Below are positions 42,192 to 44,174 of a DNA stretch of 44,174 nucleotides, in pieces. The stretch is from positions 1 through 44,174 of the forward strand of contig CAKNIZ010000015.1 in assembly GCA_930980855.1 (NCBI GenBank). The letters run 5' to 3'. Numbering within the stretch: the first letter of the stretch is position 1; every line of letters starts with the position of its first letter. The position numbers and the translations under genes are program-made. This DNA is from an uncultured Clostridium sp. (GTDB lineage: Bacteria; Bacillota; Clostridia; TANB77; CAG-508). The notes beneath the pieces are model-generated. The model saw nothing but the letters and a program-made list of their open reading frames with translations, had not been told where the DNA came from and did no database searches.

Positions 42192-42716
42192 ATGGATTGT
42201 AGTTGTAAACCGAAAAAAAAATTATTATGTTTAAAAATATTAATTAGTATATTAATATTTCTAGTTTTAATATTCTTAATATTTAGTTTAAACAAAGAAA
42301 ACAAAAGTATATTAACAGCTATTGCAGTAGAAGGAGATAATACTCAGCTAGGAACTACAACAATAAAATTTAGTCAAAATGAACTGACAATAGGAAATGC
42401 ATTGACACACGAGCAAGGAAGCGATGCAATTAATGTTAATAAAAGTGGAATATATCAAATATCTTATCAGTTATTTGGAATTAAAGAAGGTAGAGGAAGT
42501 TTTAATTTTAACTCTGCATTAATAGTAAATGATAATGTAATAGATAGTACTTTTAATGATGGACCTGTTATAGAAGACTTAGTAAATAATCGTAATACTC
42601 TTACAAGTACCGTAATATTACAATTAAATGAAGGTGATGTTTTAAAATTAGGTGGAATTTCAATAGAAGATATAAGTTACGAAAAAGCTAGAATTGATAT
42701 AGAAAAAATAGATTAA
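42192..42716 (+). CDS. Membrane-anchored BclA/C1q-TNF-like protein
   Basis: A 174-residue protein. A cysteine- and lysine-rich start (MDCSCKPKKKLLC) precedes a membrane helix (ISILIFLVLIFLIFSL). The outer domain, NALTHEQGSDAINVNKSGIYQISYQLFG, SALIVNDNVID and LTSTVILQLNEGDVLKLGG, follows the jelly-roll pattern of C1q/TNF and of the exosporium protein BclA C-terminal domain. BclA normally carries a collagen-like region, which is absent here. Its place right after spo0A suggests a spore-surface role, but this is inference. It has its own terminator. Confidence 0.65.
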   Translation: MDCSCKPKKKLLCLKILISILIFLVLIFLIFSLNKENKSILTAIAVEGDNTQLGTTTIKFSQNELTIGNALTHEQGSDAINVNKSGIYQISYQLFGIKEGRGSFNFNSALIVNDNVIDSTFNDGPVIEDLVNNRNTLTSTVILQLNEGDVLKLGGISIEDISYEKARIDIEKID

Positions 42717-42729
42717 AATAATAAGCTTT

Positions 42730-42765
42730 AAAAAATGTAAGTGATTAAAAACACTTACATTTTTT
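42730..42765 (+). terminator. Terminator after the BclA-like gene
   Basis: AAAAAATGTAAGTG and CACTTACATTTTTT are perfect inverted repeats around an eight-base loop; the T-run ends the stem. Confidence 0.8.
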
Positions 42766-42787
42766 GCATTTAAAGAGCATAAAAAAT

Positions 42788-42816
42788 TTGACGAAAAACA
42801 GAATTTATAGTATAAT
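42788..42816 (+). promoter_or_regulatory. Sigma-A promoter of the glycosyltransferase gene
   Basis: TTGACG and TATAAT with a 17-base spacer, about 85 bases before the start codon. Confidence 0.75.
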
Positions 42817-42903
42817 CTATAGAAGCGTGTGAAAAAATAAGCTGTAAAAAATCTCATTAAAAATAACAATAGTAATCATAAGATACTAAGATAGGAGAAA
42901 AAG

Positions 42904-43554
42904 ATGGAAAAGAAAATTACAGTGATTATACCAGCTCATAATGAAGAAAAGACAATAAGAAAAGTGGTAAAAATTTTGAAAAATCATCCTTTAGTAGATG
43001 AAATACTTGTAATCAACAATGCGTCTACAGATAAAACTGAAGAATTAGCAAAAAAAGAAGGAGCAAAGGTATTAAATTGTACAACTAAAGGTAAAGGCTA
43101 TGCAATGGAAATGGGAATACAAGAAGCATCAAATGAAGTTTTAATATTTTTAGATGGAGATATAACTAAGTATGATAGTGATATAGTTAGGGACTTATCA
43201 GAACCAATAATTGATAGAGACATAGATTTTGTTAAATCTCGATTTGATAGAACAGGTGGAAGAGTAACAGAACTTGTAGCAAAACCATTATTAGACATAA
43301 CATTTCCAAACATTCAAAAATTTGCACAACCATTAAGCGGAGCTATTGCAGGTAAAAAATCATTATTAAAACAAATTGTTTTAGAAAAAGATTATGGAGT
43401 TGACATAGGAATATTGTTAGATATGATAGCTTTAAATGCTAAAATTGAAGAAGTCCATATAGGAAGAATTAAAAATGATTCACAAGATTGGAAAGCGCTA
43501 GTACAAATGTCAAAAGAAGTACAGCAAGCAATACTTAAAAGAGCATATAAATAA
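42904..43554 (+). CDS. Family 2 glycosyltransferase, soluble
   Basis: A 216-residue GT-A fold enzyme that moves a sugar from a nucleotide donor. ITVIIPAHNEEKTIRKVVKIL opens the fold. DEILVINNASTDKTEELAKKEGAKVL binds the nucleotide, and LIFLDGDITKYDSD has the metal-binding acids. PLSGAIAGKKSLLKQIVLEKDYGVDIGILLDM resembles the acceptor region of glucosyl-3-phosphoglycerate synthase-like enzymes. No membrane segment is present. The acceptor is unknown. Confidence 0.87.
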   Translation: MEKKITVIIPAHNEEKTIRKVVKILKNHPLVDEILVINNASTDKTEELAKKEGAKVLNCTTKGKGYAMEMGIQEASNEVLIFLDGDITKYDSDIVRDLSEPIIDRDIDFVKSRFDRTGGRVTELVAKPLLDITFPNIQKFAQPLSGAIAGKKSLLKQIVLEKDYGVDIGILLDMIALNAKIEEVHIGRIKNDSQDWKALVQMSKEVQQAILKRAYK

Positions 43555-43584
43555 AAAATGAGAGAAACTATCTCTCATTTTTTT
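43553..43584. terminator. Bidirectional terminator between convergent genes
   Basis: AAAAAATGAGAGA and TCTCTCATTTTTT pair around AACTA. T-runs on both strands let it end the glycosyltransferase gene and the phosphatase gene. Confidence 0.8.
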
Positions 43585-44113
43585 CATATATTTCATAATT
43601 ACAATTATCTAATTTTATTGATAAAAGGTCCTTATTTGAAGGAAATCCGTTAAAATAGCATGATGCAGCAATATTAACTCCATTGTGAGATACTAATAAA
43701 ATATTTTTATCAGGATATTTAGCATATAAATTATCAAGAAAAGTTGCAACACGTTTTAAAAAGTCTTGAACCTTTTCAACATTTTTATATTCATAGTTCT
43801 TCTCATAATCCCAAAATAAGTATTTATCATAATCATTACCATTAACTCCCTCAAGAACGCCAAAAGACCTTTCTATTAAAGCAGAATCAATTGATAAAGG
43901 TAAATGTTTATCAGAATTAATTATATTTGCAGTATCTAAAGCTCTTTTTAGAGGAGATGAGATAATAAAATCTATATCTAAATTGTTTATTTTTTCTTTT
44001 AAAATTTGAGCTTGATTAATTCCAGTTTTATTTAAAGGAATGTCTGCAGAGCCTTGTAAACGATGCTGGATATTCCAATCAGTTTGTCCATGTCTTACAA
44101 AATAAATTTTCAT
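43568..44113 (-). CDS. Histidine phosphatase family protein
   Basis: A 181-residue phosphatase of the phosphoglycerate-mutase-like superfamily, which uses a phosphohistidine intermediate. The catalytic motif FVRHGQTDWNIQHRLQGSADIPLNKTG is at the N-terminus (His 8). ISSPLKRALDTA gives the conserved Arg, ERSFGVLEG the acid Glu and LLVSHNGVNIAA the second His. All key residues are intact. The substrate may be a sugar phosphate or a cobalamin-pathway intermediate; no neighbour decides it. The start has AAGGGAAAT upstream. It belongs to the same superfamily as the remnant at 4777. Confidence 0.9.
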   Translation of the reverse strand: MKIYFVRHGQTDWNIQHRLQGSADIPLNKTGINQAQILKEKINNLDIDFIISSPLKRALDTANIINSDKHLPLSIDSALIERSFGVLEGVNGNDYDKYLFWDYEKNYEYKNVEKVQDFLKRVATFLDNLYAKYPDKNILLVSHNGVNIAASCYFNGFPSNKDLLSIKLDNCNYEIYEKNER

Positions 44114-44174
44114 ATTTCCCTTGTATGATATATTTAATAACTTAAATAACCATACACTCCTTTCTTTAAATTTT

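Overview
The window is very AT-rich. Gene starts carry strong AGGAGG-type ribosome sites. It encodes Spo0A and the dipicolinate synthase subunit DpaA, so it most likely comes from an anaerobic, spore-forming, monoderm Clostridia-class Firmicute, probably an uncultured gut lineage. The organism call is inference; no rRNA or tRNA gene is present.

Layout. (1) 1-5.6 kb: a CYTH-domain gene, two almost identical maf genes, and between them a small integrase/excisionase element. (2) 5.8-8.8 kb: four XRE-type regulators around a hemolysin-III-like membrane protein and trmL. (3) 8.9-20.3 kb: a TPR protein, dpaA, then a type IV pilus operon (fused PilM/PilN, PilO, PilP-like, short pilin, PilD, two pseudopilins, PilB, PilT, PilC). 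(4) 20.5-25.7 kb: ROK kinase, scpB-proS, remnants, and a short Fic gene. (5) 25.7-29.7 kb: a complete diversity-generating retroelement (DGR): a target protein with a pilin-like N-terminus and a formylglycine-enzyme/C-type-lectin-like C-terminus, variable repeat, hairpin, MutS-like protein, Avd, reverse transcriptase, template repeat and a small possible OB-fold protein. (6) 29.7-44.2 kb: trmB, alpha-amylase, MscS, a two-component system, a sortase-fold protein without catalytic residues, a WG-repeat protein, a three-gene metabolic operon, spo0A, a BclA/C1q-like membrane protein, a glycosyltransferase and a histidine phosphatase.

Main observation. Reading every CGG triplet by eye on both strands, only three are in frame in genes I accept: codon 392-394 in the CYTH gene, 25931-25933 in the DGR target, and 28660-28662 in the DGR reverse transcriptase. 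At each of the three, the conserved protein continues only if the ribosome moves +1, skipping the C and reading GGN as Gly. No intact gene here uses CGG as Arg, although CGA, CGC and CGT are used. This suggests that CGG is an unassigned or starved codon in this organism and works as a +1 frameshift site (or a CGGN quadruplet). Two of the three sites control the DGR: one sits in the prepilin leader of the diversified protein and one in conserved motif 4 of the reverse transcriptase.

How the parts may work together (inference): the DGR mutates template adenines and rewrites 18 codons of the lectin-like tip of a pilin-like protein. That protein could be processed by the PilD and assembled by the pilus machinery encoded 5 to 14 kb upstream. 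Long intergenic palindromes with AT-rich arms and GC-rich cores recur at several places and look like a small non-coding mobile or regulatory element family.
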